This document shows, piece after piece, positions 25,522 through 34,795 of a DNA stretch of 64,000 nucleotides. How positions within the stretch are numbered: the stretch's first letter is position 1; the number at the start of each line of letters is the position of its first letter. The position numbers and the translations under genes were made by a program. The stretch spans positions 3,030,661 to 3,094,660 of the forward strand of contig NZ_LT635539.1 in assembly GCF_900120195.1 (NCBI RefSeq), read 5' to 3'. The notes below the pieces were generated by a model that saw only the letters and a program-made list of their open reading frames with translations, had not been told where the DNA came from and ran no database searches. This DNA is from Blautia sp. Marseille-P3087. GTDB lineage: Bacteria; Bacillota; Clostridia; Lachnospirales; Lachnospiraceae.

Positions 25522-27063
25522 ATGAGTAAAAAACCAACCGTTTTAATGATCCTGGATGGTTATGGCCTGAATGACAAACATGAGGGAAATGCAATCTACG
25601 AAGCAAAGACTCCTGTTATGGATAAATTAATGGCAGAATATCCATTTGTAAAGGGAAATGCCAGCGGACTTGCAGTTGGTCTTCCGGACGGACAGATGGG
25701 TAACTCTGAGGTAGGTCATATGAATATGGGCGCAGGCCGTATCGTATATCAGGAACTTACCAGAATCACAAAAGAGATCAACGATGGTGATTTCTTCAAG
25801 AATGAAGCACTTCTTGCAGCAATGAAGAATGCAAAAGACAATGATTCTGCTGTTCACTTCATGGGGCTTCTTTCCGATGGTGGTGTACACAGCCACAATA
25901 CTCATCTCTATGCACTGCTTGAGATGGCTAAAAGAGAGGGACTTAAGAAAGTTTATGTACATTGCTTCCTTGACGGACGTGATACTCCTCCGGCATCCGG
26001 TAAAGAATTCATCGAACAGCTTGAAGCAAAGATGAAAGAAATCGGCGTTGGTGAGATCGGTGTTGTTTCCGGACGTTACTATGCAATGGACAGAGATAAC
26101 CGCTGGGATCGTGTAGAACTTGCATACAAAGCACTGACAGAAGGCGAAGGTGTCAAAGGCACAGACGCAGCAGCAGCAGTTCAGGCTTCCTACGATGCTG
26201 ACAAGACTGATGAATTCGTACTTCCGACTGTAATCGAAAAAGACGGCAAACCGGTTGCAACTATTCAGGACAAAGATTCCGTTGTTTTCTTCAACTTCCG
26301 TCCTGACCGTGCACGTGAGATTACCAGGGCATTCTGCGATGATGAATTCAAAGGCTTCGAGAGAGCAAAGAAACTTGACCTCACATATGTTTGCTTCACA
26401 GACTATGATGAGACGATCCAGAACAAACTGGTTGCCTTCCACAAAGTACTTCTTAAGAATACATTTGGCGAATACCTTGCAGCTCATGATATGACACAGG
26501 TTCGTATCGCTGAGACAGAGAAATATGCTCACGTTACTTTCTTCTTCAACGGTGGAGTAGAAGAGCCAAACAAAGGCGAGGACAGAATCCTTGTAAAATC
26601 TCCAAAGGTTGCTACTTATGACCTTCAGCCGGAAATGAGTGCGCCGGAAGTTTGTGACAAACTTGTAGATGCGATCAAATCTGACAAATACGATGTGATC
26701 ATTATCAACTTTGCAAACCCGGATATGGTTGGCCATACCGGTGTACAGGCTGCAGCAGTAAAAGCAATCGAGACTGTTGACGGTTGTGTGGGCAAAGCAG
26801 TAGAAGCCCTCAAAGAAGTTGACGGACAGATGTTCATTTGTGCTGACCATGGTAACGCAGAGCAGCTGATCGATTATGAGACAGGCGAACCATGGACCGC
26901 TCATACAACAAACCCGGTTCCGTTCATCCTCGTAAATGCAGATCCGAAATACACCTTAAGAGAGAACGGATGCCTTGCAGACATCATTCCTACACTGATC
27001 CAGCTTATGGGAATGGAACAGCCGGCAGACATGACAGGAGAAAGTCTTCTGATTGAAAAATAA
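25522..27063 (+). CDS. gpmI: 2,3-bisphosphoglycerate-independent phosphoglycerate mutase
   Basis: Converts 3-phosphoglycerate to 2-phosphoglycerate using two Mn2+ and a phosphoserine intermediate. It starts with PTVLMILDGYGLND, has the catalytic Ser in GNSEVGHMNMGAGR (about 62), and metal ligands near MFICADHGNAEQ. 513 aa, full length. Possible promoter TTGAAA (25422) and TACTAT (25444) overlaps the end of the previous gene. A strong terminator follows. Confidence 0.97.
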   Translation: MSKKPTVLMILDGYGLNDKHEGNAIYEAKTPVMDKLMAEYPFVKGNASGLAVGLPDGQMGNSEVGHMNMGAGRIVYQELTRITKEINDGDFFKNEALLAAMKNAKDNDSAVHFMGLLSDGGVHSHNTHLYALLEMAKREGLKKVYVHCFLDGRDTPPASGKEFIEQLEAKMKEIGVGEIGVVSGRYYAMDRDNRWDRVELAYKALTEGEGVKGTDAAAAVQASYDADKTDEFVLPTVIEKDGKPVATIQDKDSVVFFNFRPDRAREITRAFCDDEFKGFERAKKLDLTYVCFTDYDETIQNKLVAFHKVLLKNTFGEYLAAHDMTQVRIAETEKYAHVTFFFNGGVEEPNKGEDRILVKSPKVATYDLQPEMSAPEVCDKLVDAIKSDKYDVIIINFANPDMVGHTGVQAAAVKAIETVDGCVGKAVEALKEVDGQMFICADHGNAEQLIDYETGEPWTAHTTNPVPFILVNADPKYTLRENGCLADIIPTLIQLMGMEQPADMTGESLLIEK

Positions 27064-27100
27064 AGACTGAAACTAATCTGAATATAAGTAAATAATGAAA

Positions 27101-27147
27101 TCCCCGGATGGTTATGGTGATTGCCAAAATTGTCCGGGGACTTTTTT
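27101..27147 (+). terminator. Terminator of gpmI
   Basis: TCCCCGGA (27101-27108) and TCCGGGGA (27133-27140) enclose a 24-nt loop, followed by CTTTTTT. Confidence 0.85.
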
Positions 27148-27296
27148 ACCTAATTTTAAAGCGGAAAACTGGTGAAAAGTCACAAAAAATATTCTACGAT
27201 ATGGAAAAGAATCGCTGTTTTTTCGTGCCTTCTTTATACTTGTACTATATATTCTGAGAAAAATAAAAGTAGTCAGAAAAAGAAGGAAGAAGGCGA

Positions 27297-28301
27297 ATGA
27301 AACCAAAAGGACGATAAATGATGGCATGGCTGCTGACGGCAACAGTAACCCTAAGTGGCAATTCCTTTACGGTACTTGCGAATGAGATGGATGTGCAGGT
27401 ACAGCAGGAAACATCAGAAAATGAAGAAGAAATTTTTGCAGCAGAAGAGGCAGAAACCGTACAGGATGAGGCAGCAGAGAAGATGAGTTTACTACAATGA
27501 CAGACCTGCCGGATAATATGATTTTCTGGTCAGAAACTGCTGAGAATAACAGCGTTCTTAAAATCACTGGATTAGACATGACTACATCTGTTATGTAGAA
27601 AATAAGGATCATTGGAAAGGTGATAATGTTCCTTTTGAAGTAACAGACGTATCCATTGAAAATTCATGGGAAGAAGAGGACGAAACACCGGTCCTGATAG
27701 TTGAGCCGATGGAAGATGGCTGGAATATTCGGGCAAATAGATTAGGAACAGCAGTAGTAGAACTTGCTTATATTGATATTTCCGGCGAAGTACAGCATTA
27801 TAGTTATAAGATTGATGTAAATGAAGATAAATTTACTCTGGAACTTAATCCGGATGAGAGCGTCAGACTTCATATGGAATACGATGAAACAGTATGGAAA
27901 GCTGCTATTTCCCTACATCATATAACAAAGACGAAAAATGTAGTCATCTCTGGGAAACTGTTATTGATGTCAAAGGAAACTGTGGAAAAGCAGAAAAACG
28001 TCATCAGATTTGTACTGTCTGCCAGGAGCGGAAAGCTCCTTCAGATATTCCAGCAACCGGTAAACATAAATGGAGTAAATATATTGTAACTAAAAAAGCA
28101 ACCGTATTTGCACAGGGACAGGAAAACGGAGACATCAGACTTACAGCTCAGAGAAGCACAAACAGAAGAGCAGTAAAAGTAAAAGTACTTGTAACTGTAG
28201 ATGCAAGGGGCAGAGTAAAAGGAATAAGAACAGGAAGTGCTGTGATTACAGTAAAAACAGGAAGGGCGGTATACAGAACTGTCATAAAAGTTACAAAATA
28301 A
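27297..28301 (+). pseudogene. Decayed gene for a secreted surface protein
   Basis: ATG at 27297 after GGAAGAAGG reads MKPKGR then a TAA (27315-27317). The same frame resumes as a signal peptide (MMAWLLTATVTLSGNSFTVLANE) and an acidic stretch up to 27500. Coding sense then moves to another frame near 27480 (DEFTTMTDLPDNMIF), shifts again near 27580 (CYVENKDHWKGDN) and again near 27895. The last frame contains a Cys/His repeat of the kind found in Lachnospiraceae surface proteins (CSHLWETVID, CTVCQERKAPSDIPATG) and a bacterial Ig-like end (RTGSAVITVKTGRAVYRTVIKVTK). At least one nonsense and three frameshift changes are needed, so no full product is expected. Confidence 0.75.
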
Positions 28302-28312
28302 TTGAGTATTTG

Positions 28313-28346
28313 AAGCGCGGGCTGCAGAAATGTATCCCGCGCTTTG
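28313..28346 (+). terminator. Hairpin after the pseudogene
   Basis: AAGCGCGGG and CCCGCGCTT form a perfect 9-bp stem (28313-28321, 28336-28344) with only TTT behind it. Probably a terminator with a weak tract. Confidence 0.5.
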
Positions 28347-28507
28347 AATGTCGGTGACAGAAATTTGACATTTCATAAAAAAAGAGATAATTTAAGATGC
28401 AAAAATACAGAAGTATGTTATAATGGAAACGTTACAGGAAAATCATCTTAAAATGTTAGGATTTGGATGGTTGGACGCAGGTATTGATATTCAGGAGAGT
28501 ATAATAA

Positions 28508-30319
28508 ATGAGTAACAAAGAAATTAAGGATAGATTATCTGACGGTGAAGGGGCACCGGGTGAGCGCACAGATATGGAAGAACATATTGATGCGGTTATG
28601 GACAGACTGACAGACCCACCGGACGACGATGAAGGGTTGGATGATCTGGGCGAGTATGATGATTCAAGAGAAGAATATGAAGATACAGAGCCGGATGAGG
28701 AGAATCCTGATAATGGTGAAGAATTTACTGAGGATGACGAAGAATCCATAGAAGATACAGAACCGTATGATGAGGCTGAAGAAGTGTATGAGGAGAGACC
28801 TCATCCTGCAAGACATAAATCGGCACGTCCCGGTCCGGTCGTGTATGTTCCAGTAGATGATATGGATGAACAGCCGGTACAGAAAAAGAAAGGAAGCAAA
28901 AAGAAACACAAAGGTGGGCGTATCTTTGGGCTTCTGCTTCTGATGGTGCTTGTGGTTGGTGGCTGTGCCTATGCAGGAGCAAGCTACTACTTCTCGGATC
29001 GGTTTTTTGAGGGAACATGGATCAATGGTGTGAACTGTTCACGTATGACGGCATATGAAGTAGAGAATCTGTTCAAACAGAAATTCCAGAATTATTCCAT
29101 TGAGGTTTCTTCGAGAGGACTGGATCCGCAGACAATTGCAGGAGATCAGATTGATTATCAGTATCTTTCTACCGGGGAAGTGCTGAATCTTCTGAAACAG
29201 CAGAAGCCGTATGAATGGATCAAAGGCATGTATGAGCAGAAGAGCTATACTGTTTCCGAGAATACAGGATACAACAAGACCAGGCTTCAGGAACAGCTCA
29301 AATCACTGAACTGTGCACAGGCAGAGAATCAGACCGCACCGGAGAATGCATATGTGGCATTTAAGGATGGACAGTTTGTGATCGTTCCGGAGACGGAAGG
29401 TAGCAAGCTTAATATCAAACAGGCATATCAGGTATTGGATGCAGCTGTTGCGGCCGGTCAGACAAGCGTTAATTTTGCAGATACACCGGAAGCATACGTA
29501 AGTGCGGATGTTACACAGAATGATCAGGCACTGCAGTCTGCTCTGGAAGCATGCAATAACTACACGAGAGCAAGTATCACCTATACTTTTGGCGACCGTA
29601 CAGAAACGCTCGATGGCAATACCATCAAAGACTGGCTGCAGTTTGACGAGAAGGGTCAGCTTGTATGGGATGACAATTCTTTCCAGCAGCATGTGGCTGA
29701 TTACGTGGCACAGCTTGCAGCAACTTATGATACAGTCGGTACGGAGAGAGAATTTCAGACGACAAGCGGCAGAACTGTTTATGTATCCAGTTCCGTATAC
29801 GGATGGAAGATTGACCAGAGCGCGGAGACAGCGCAGCTGAGTAAGGAGATTCAGTCCGGTACGCAGACGACGAGAGAGCCGGTCTTCTCACAGACAGCAA
29901 ATGCCTACGGAGTAAATGATCTCGGTAACACTTATATCGAAGTTGATTTAAGTGAACAGCATATGTACTATTATCAGAACGGTGCAGATATTTTTGAATC
30001 TGATTTCGTTTCCGGTAATATGAGTTACGCAGATCGCCAGACACATGCCGGTATCTTTACGCTCTATTATAAGAAGAGCCCGGATGTACTCAGAGGAACA
30101 ATGAAAGCGGATGGTACTTACGAGTACGAATCAAAGGTTGAATACTGGATGCCGTTTGATGGCGGAATCGGATTCCATGATGCTTCATGGAGAGATGAGT
30201 TCGGCGGCGATATTTACCTGACAGACGGTTCACACGGCTGTATCAACATGCCACCGGAAAATGCGGGTGTTCTGTATGATCTGATACAGTATGATGTGCC
30301 AATCGTATGCTTTTACTAA
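28508..30319 (+). CDS. Membrane-anchored L,D-transpeptidase (YkuD) with acidic cytoplasmic tail
   Basis: Peptidoglycan cross-linking enzyme making 3-3 links. Order: very acidic N-terminal segment (about 1-110), basic stretch, one transmembrane helix (about 139-162), two putative peptidoglycan-binding (PF12229-like) domains (about 165-460), then a C-terminal YkuD domain. The catalytic Cys is C578 in SHGCINMPP. At 603 aa it belongs to the long clostridial class. The acidic cytoplasmic tail is the odd part; it may bind partners or be phosphorylated. A monocistronic or two-gene unit with the following small membrane protein. Confidence 0.9.
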   Translation: MSNKEIKDRLSDGEGAPGERTDMEEHIDAVMDRLTDPPDDDEGLDDLGEYDDSREEYEDTEPDEENPDNGEEFTEDDEESIEDTEPYDEAEEVYEERPHPARHKSARPGPVVYVPVDDMDEQPVQKKKGSKKKHKGGRIFGLLLLMVLVVGGCAYAGASYYFSDRFFEGTWINGVNCSRMTAYEVENLFKQKFQNYSIEVSSRGLDPQTIAGDQIDYQYLSTGEVLNLLKQQKPYEWIKGMYEQKSYTVSENTGYNKTRLQEQLKSLNCAQAENQTAPENAYVAFKDGQFVIVPETEGSKLNIKQAYQVLDAAVAAGQTSVNFADTPEAYVSADVTQNDQALQSALEACNNYTRASITYTFGDRTETLDGNTIKDWLQFDEKGQLVWDDNSFQQHVADYVAQLAATYDTVGTEREFQTTSGRTVYVSSSVYGWKIDQSAETAQLSKEIQSGTQTTREPVFSQTANAYGVNDLGNTYIEVDLSEQHMYYYQNGADIFESDFVSGNMSYADRQTHAGIFTLYYKKSPDVLRGTMKADGTYEYESKVEYWMPFDGGIGFHDASWRDEFGGDIYLTDGSHGCINMPPENAGVLYDLIQYDVPIVCFY

Positions 30320-30340
30320 AACACAGGAGAAAGAATAATT

Positions 30341-30640
30341 ATGATGGATAAATCTTTTGGCCTTATTTTGGCCGTGATAGCATTAATTGCCGGAGTCATG
30401 CTTCTGACAGGACATGGAGACATCCTGTTGAAAGGCGGCAATGCAAAGCTTCGCAAAGAAAAATATGATGAGAAAAAAATGACATGGGGATCAGGTGTTG
30501 CCCTGCTTCTGATCGGCGTTGCAACCCTTATAGACAGCTATACGACAAGTCTTGCAGCGGAGGTTGCTTATATCGTTGTACTGCTTGCAATTCTTGCATG
30601 GCTGGTATTCTATCTGAAAACCAAATGTGTTAAGAAATAA
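30341..30640 (+). CDS. Small membrane protein, DUF3784-like
   Basis: A 99-aa protein with three hydrophobic segments (about 6-24, 47-67, 72-92) and a basic loop KLRKEKYDEKKM between the first two. It resembles the DUF3784 family of small membrane proteins, whose function is unknown. AGGAG precedes the ATG, and it follows the transpeptidase gene by 21 bp, so the two are probably co-transcribed. Confidence 0.65.
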   Translation: MMDKSFGLILAVIALIAGVMLLTGHGDILLKGGNAKLRKEKYDEKKMTWGSGVALLLIGVATLIDSYTTSLAAEVAYIVVLLAILAWLVFYLKTKCVKK

Positions 30641-30683
30641 TAATTACAGAAAATCTGAAAATAAATTTATACTTACACAAAAG

Positions 30684-30726
30684 AAGAGCATGGAAGAAAT
30701 CAAAATCGAATCTTCCATGCTCTTTT
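30684..30726. terminator. Bidirectional terminator
   Basis: AAGAGCATGGAAGA (30684-30697) pairs perfectly with TCTTCCATGCTCTT (30711-30724), with TTTT on one side and AAA on the other, between convergent genes. Confidence 0.9.
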
Positions 30727-30767
30727 CGCCTTAAGTATAAGAGTAAATAGTTTATGACGTCTTTTCA

Positions 30768-31388
30768 TTAACAAAACAGTGTAATGAGATCCATTGGTTT
30801 ACTGATCCGCATATCCGGCTCCGGAACCTCACCGAAACCATATTCCGCAAGGACAAACGGAACTCCGGCTTTGCGGCATGCCTCGAAGTCTCCCATTGTA
30901 TCACCGACATAGACCGGATCCTTCAAACCATTCTGATCAGTAATCTGGCGGATGTTGGAACCTTTATCAAGACCGGTATCTCCATTACAGAGATGTCCAT
31001 GGAAATATTTGGCGAATCCGGTTTTTGCAAGGAAAAGTTCGATATAACCACACTGACTGTTGCTGACGATATAAAGAGGATATTGTGCGGACAGAATCTG
31101 CAGGGCTTTTTCCAGATCCTCATAGAGAGGTGCACCGGTAATATGAAGAAGTGCATGTTCTGCCTCGCAGCAGCCATCGATCAGGCGAAGCTGTTCATTC
31201 TCCGGATATTGGGGAAAGACCAGAGCTGCAATTTCTGCCAGGGGCTTTCCGAAAAGTGTTTTGAGCTGACCAGCTGTGATGGTAAGGTCTATCTGTTCTT
31301 TTTGCCGGAGATAATCAGTCCAGGCTTTTGCAACGACATCTGTAGAGTCCCACAAAGTACCGTCTACGTCAAAAATGATACTGTCCAT
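30768..31388 (-). CDS. HAD-superfamily hydrolase (phosphoglycolate phosphatase/beta-PGM-like)
   Basis: Haloacid-dehalogenase fold phosphatase. Motif I IIFDVDGTLWDST (about 4-16), motif II IVSNSQ, motif III lysine near LDKGSNI, motif IV YVGDTMGDFEA. It has a helical cap between motifs I and II, as in subclass I. 206 aa. The substrate cannot be told by eye; small sugar phosphates or phosphoglycolate are usual. Single gene, divergent from mutY. Confidence 0.8.
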   Translation of the reverse strand: MDSIIFDVDGTLWDSTDVVAKAWTDYLRQKEQIDLTITAGQLKTLFGKPLAEIAALVFPQYPENEQLRLIDGCCEAEHALLHITGAPLYEDLEKALQILSAQYPLYIVSNSQCGYIELFLAKTGFAKYFHGHLCNGDTGLDKGSNIRQITDQNGLKDPVYVGDTMGDFEACRKAGVPFVLAEYGFGEVPEPDMRISKPMDLITLFC

Positions 31389-31571
31389 AGTACAAATCCT
31401 TTCGATAAATTCATCTGAAGTGTTATTTATGTTACCATGTCTGATATTCTATCTGTTATAATAAAAAAAATCAACTGTCTTTTGGCAGGATTTATGTTAT
31501 ACTTAAGCAGTATTGAAAAATAATCTGGCATTGTTTACAGTAACAATATTCCATCAGATCCGGAGGATTTT

Positions 31572-32630
31572 ATGCTAAATGAGATTGTACAGCCGCTTAT
31601 AAGCTGGTACAGACAAAATAAACGGATCCTTCCGTGGAGAGATCAGAAGAATGCTTATTATACTTGGGTGTCGGAGATTATGCTTCAGCAGACCAGAGTA
31701 GAAGCTGTAAAGCCGTATTTTCTCCGTTTTATCGGAGAACTCCCGGATGTGAAGGCTCTTGCAGAGTGTCCCGAAGAGAAGCTTATGAAGCTGTGGGAGG
31801 GACTTGGATATTATAATCGAGTAAGGAATATGCAGAGCGCAGCGCAGGTCGTTGTCGCAGAATACGGAGGCGTTTTGCCGGCATCTTATGATGAGCTGCT
31901 CGCCTTAAAGGGAATCGGCAGTTACACCGCAGGCGCGATCGCATCGATTGCTTATGATATTCCGGTTCCGGCAGTCGATGGAAATGTCCTTCGTGTTTTT
32001 TCGAGGATCACCGAAGACCGTCAGGATATCATGAAACAATCTGTTCGCAGTCAGGTCGAAGAGAAACTGCTGGGGATTATGCCGAAAGATGCTCCCGGAG
32101 ATTTTAATCAGGCACTGATGGAACTTGGAGCAGTGGTGTGTGTACCCAACGGACCGGCGCGGTGTATGGAATGTCCGGTTGCAGCATTGTGTAAGGCGTA
32201 TCATCATGGCACGGTTGATGAACTTCCGGTAAAAGCACCAAAGAAAAAGCGAACTATCGAAAACAAAACGGTTCTTGTGATTCAGGACGGAGAGTGCACT
32301 GCAATTCGCAAACGACCACAGGAGGGGCTTCTTGCAGGGCTTTATGAACTGCCGAATGTCGAAGGTCATCTGAGTATGGATGAAGCACTTCAGAAGGTAA
32401 AAGAGATGAATCTGGAGCCGCTTCATATCGAAGTACTGCCTGAGGCGAAGCATATTTTTTCTCACATTGAATGGAGAATGATTGGTTATCGTATCCATGT
32501 ATCTTCACTGGAGGAACGAAAGGAAGCACCATTTATTTTTATAGAAAAGAAACAGTCTGAAAAGCAGTATGCGATACCGTCTGCTTTCCGGGCATATATA
32601 AAATACATGAAGGAGAAACCAGGAAAATGA
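31572..32630 (+). CDS. mutY: A/G-specific adenine DNA glycosylase
   Basis: Removes adenine mispaired with 8-oxoguanine. Catalytic Glu E35 in WVSEIMLQQTRVE, helix-hairpin-helix LLALKGIGSYTAGAIASIAY, catalytic Asp in PAVDGNVLRVFSR, then a four-Cys [4Fe-4S] site (CVPNGPARCMECPVAALC) and a C-terminal NUDIX-like recognition domain (about 225-345). 352 aa, full length. It overlaps the next gene by 4 bp (ATGA), so the two are coupled. Confidence 0.96.
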   Translation: MLNEIVQPLISWYRQNKRILPWRDQKNAYYTWVSEIMLQQTRVEAVKPYFLRFIGELPDVKALAECPEEKLMKLWEGLGYYNRVRNMQSAAQVVVAEYGGVLPASYDELLALKGIGSYTAGAIASIAYDIPVPAVDGNVLRVFSRITEDRQDIMKQSVRSQVEEKLLGIMPKDAPGDFNQALMELGAVVCVPNGPARCMECPVAALCKAYHHGTVDELPVKAPKKKRTIENKTVLVIQDGECTAIRKRPQEGLLAGLYELPNVEGHLSMDEALQKVKEMNLEPLHIEVLPEAKHIFSHIEWRMIGYRIHVSSLEERKEAPFIFIEKKQSEKQYAIPSAFRAYIKYMKEKPGK

Positions 32631-33640
32631 AATTACTGAGTATTGCAATTCCCTGTTATAATTCAGAAGCATATATGGAAAAATGTATCGAGTCTCTTTT
32701 AAAGGGTGGAGAAGATGTGGAGATTCTTGTAGTAAATGACGGATCTTCCGACCGTACTGCAGAGATCGCAGATGCATATGCAGAGAAATATCCGACGATT
32801 ATTAAGGCTGTCCATCAGGAAAACGGCGGACATGGAGAAGCTGTCAATGCCGGCATCCGTAATGCCACAGGCCTTTATTTCAAGGTTGTAGACAGCGATG
32901 ACTGGGTAAATGAAGAAGCTTATGCAAAGATTCTGCATACACTGGGAGAACTCGTGCGTGGACCGGAGACAGTAGATATGCTGATCAGCAATTTTGTTTA
33001 TGAGAAGCAGGGTGCAGCCCGCAAGAAAGTTATGCAGTACCGTCATTGCCTGCCGGTAAATGAGATTTTCGGATGGGACAGCGTGCATATGTCGAAGGGA
33101 AAATACCTTTTGATGCATTCGATTATTTACCGTACCAAACTCCTGCATGAATGCGGAATGGAGCTTCCGAAGCATACATTCTATGTGGATAATATCTTTG
33201 CATTTGAGCCGCTTCCGTTTGTGAAGAAAATGTATTATCTGGATGTGAATTTTTATCGTTACTTTATCGGAAGAGATGACCAGTCTGTAAACGAAAAGGT
33301 AATGATAAAAAGAATCGACCAACAGATCAGAGTAAATAAACTGATGACAGATATCTTCCATAATTGTCAGTTTGACAATAAATATGTGAAGAAATATATG
33401 TTGAGTTATCTGGACATCATCACGACAGTTTCTTCCATTATGCTGGTGCGTGCCGGTACACAGGAAGCCCTTGATAAGAAAAGAGAACTGCTGGATTATA
33501 TCCGTGAGCAGGATCTGTGGCTTTATCACAAATTGCGTTACAGCATCCTCGGACGTGCGGCAAATCTGCCGGGAAGAGGCGGACGTAAGATGTTTGTGGC
33601 TGCGTATAAAATATGTCAGAAATTCTACGGATTTAACTAA
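32627..33640 (+). CDS. Family 2 glycosyltransferase
   Basis: GT-A fold transferase. Opening LLSIAIPCYNSEAYMEKCIESL, nucleotide-binding VVNDGSSDRT and the DXD-type VVDSDDW (about 89) mark GT2. The C-terminal half (about 200-337) is helical and basic with no clear transmembrane segment. 337 aa. Acceptor unknown; cell-wall or exopolysaccharide glycans are usual. It overlaps mutY by 4 bp, an odd pairing that is probably only transcriptional. Confidence 0.85.
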   Translation: MKLLSIAIPCYNSEAYMEKCIESLLKGGEDVEILVVNDGSSDRTAEIADAYAEKYPTIIKAVHQENGGHGEAVNAGIRNATGLYFKVVDSDDWVNEEAYAKILHTLGELVRGPETVDMLISNFVYEKQGAARKKVMQYRHCLPVNEIFGWDSVHMSKGKYLLMHSIIYRTKLLHECGMELPKHTFYVDNIFAFEPLPFVKKMYYLDVNFYRYFIGRDDQSVNEKVMIKRIDQQIRVNKLMTDIFHNCQFDNKYVKKYMLSYLDIITTVSSIMLVRAGTQEALDKKRELLDYIREQDLWLYHKLRYSILGRAANLPGRGGRKMFVAAYKICQKFYGFN

Positions 33641-33650
33641 AATCAAAATA

Positions 33651-33684
33651 AAACTTCTGCTGAGTGACCGGCAGAAGTTTTTTA
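33651..33684 (+). terminator. Terminator of the mutY-glycosyltransferase unit
   Basis: AAACTTCTGC (33651-33660) pairs perfectly with GCAGAAGTTT (33671-33680), then more T. Confidence 0.9.
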
Positions 33685-33699
33685 TGTAATAGGAAATTA
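33684..33699. repeat. Terminator-adjacent palindrome, copy 3 (left half only)
   Basis: ATGTAATAGGAAATTA is identical to the left half of the copy at 6903. It starts in the terminator T tract and runs into the stop codon of the minus-strand lipid kinase gene, where the rest of the palindrome is missing. Confidence 0.7.
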
Positions 33700-34620
33700 T
33701 GAGATCATGCGCACCTGCCTGGAGCCGATGGATACGGAAAAATCTTTCAGGATTCCGGCGGATTCTCCGTCTTTGTGCACCGGCAGTGCGAGATCACTGT
33801 GGATATCTATTTTTTTACAGCGGAAAATGTGGATACCATGAAAAATCGTGTGTTTTCCGAAAAATGCTGTCGGAAGACAACACAGGACTTTGGGCTTGCT
33901 TAAGCCATCGACTACGATGACATCGAGATATCCGTCAGACGGACTGGCATTGGGACAAAATTTAAATCCACCGCCTTCGTATTTCTGATTCATGACCGCA
34001 GTAAAATATACTTTGGAAAATTGCTGCACGTTGTCATCGTCCATGATAAGTGTCATAGGAGATGGTTTCAGAAAAAGAAGCTGTTTTAATGCAACAAAAA
34101 GATAGACCAGCTTTCCGAGTCCGATACGGTTAAGAACTTTTTTCATCGGTGTGACACTGACTTCATGGCATACTCCGGCATCGAAGCCGATTCCGCAGCT
34201 TATCGCAAAGTGGCTGCTTCCCGTACTGCAGGTGAGTATCGGAACATCCATCGGATGAGGCCGGCAGTCGGAAAGAATCAGATTAAGTGCCTCGGTGGGT
34301 TCTGTCGGAAGTTTCATTCCGCGGCAGAAATCATTTCCGGATCCGGTAGGGATATAGCCGAAAGTAATATATGACAGATCGTGTACGCCGCTTAATACTT
34401 CCTGAATCGTGCCGTCTCCTCCGACTGCAATGAGGGTTACCGGGTTTTCCGGGGCAGCATCGGAAGTAATGGACTCAGACAGAAGAACGGCATGTCCTCT
34501 GTATTCTGTAAAAAATATTTTATATTCAACATTTCGCTCATTTAAGATGCCTTCGAGTCCTTTCCAGATCAGGGCACCTTTTCCAGAGCGGGAATTAGGA
34601 TTTACGATAAAATAATACAT
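33697..34620 (-). CDS. Diacylglycerol/lipid kinase, YegS-DgkB family
   Basis: ATP-dependent lipid kinase with a DAGK catalytic domain. FIVNPNSRSGKG (about 4-15) opens the protein; the nucleotide motif AVGGDGTIQEVL and the GSGNDFCRG motif follow. A C-terminal beta-rich domain completes the family layout; about 307 aa. In-frame Met at 34650 is passed over because GGGAGG sits 6 nt before the ATG at 34620 (MYYFIV). Diacylglycerol recycling is likely but not proven. Its stop codon lies in a palindrome remnant, so its last residues may have been reshaped by that insertion. Confidence 0.85.
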   Translation of the reverse strand: MYYFIVNPNSRSGKGALIWKGLEGILNERNVEYKIFFTEYRGHAVLLSESITSDAAPENPVTLIAVGGDGTIQEVLSGVHDLSYITFGYIPTGSGNDFCRGMKLPTEPTEALNLILSDCRPHPMDVPILTCSTGSSHFAISCGIGFDAGVCHEVSVTPMKKVLNRIGLGKLVYLFVALKQLLFLKPSPMTLIMDDDNVQQFSKVYFTAVMNQKYEGGGFKFCPNASPSDGYLDVIVVDGLSKPKVLCCLPTAFFGKHTIFHGIHIFRCKKIDIHSDLALPVHKDGESAGILKDFSVSIGSRQVRMIS

Positions 34621-34696
34621 AATTTCCTCCCTTACGTTCCTGTTTATCATAGCATGACCGACAGAAATTTACAAATATTTCAGCTATTTATTATCA

Positions 34697-34728
34697 TTGA
34701 AAGGAAGAGTAGTTATCTTCCTTTTTTT
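34697..34728 (+). terminator. Terminator-like hairpin upstream of topB
   Basis: AAAGGAAGA and TCTTCCTTT enclose GTAGTTA and are followed by a T tract. No plus-strand gene lies just upstream. It may act as a leader attenuator or stop antisense transcription from the lipid kinase gene. The presumed topB -10 (TATACT, 34741-34746) comes right after. Confidence 0.45.
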
Positions 34729-34795
34729 GTTAGGATATGTTATACTCACATCAAAGAAAATTCAGAAAATATCAACTTGAGAAAGAGGAACATCT

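Noticed and set aside
25627-26904. 425-codon open frame antisense to gpmI
   Set aside because: Caused by strong codon bias of the sense gene; composition (Cys, Phe, Ser rich) is that of an antisense frame.
32356-33095. Further TGTCGAA sequences (in mutY and the glycosyltransferase)
   Set aside because: Inside coding sequence, expected by chance.
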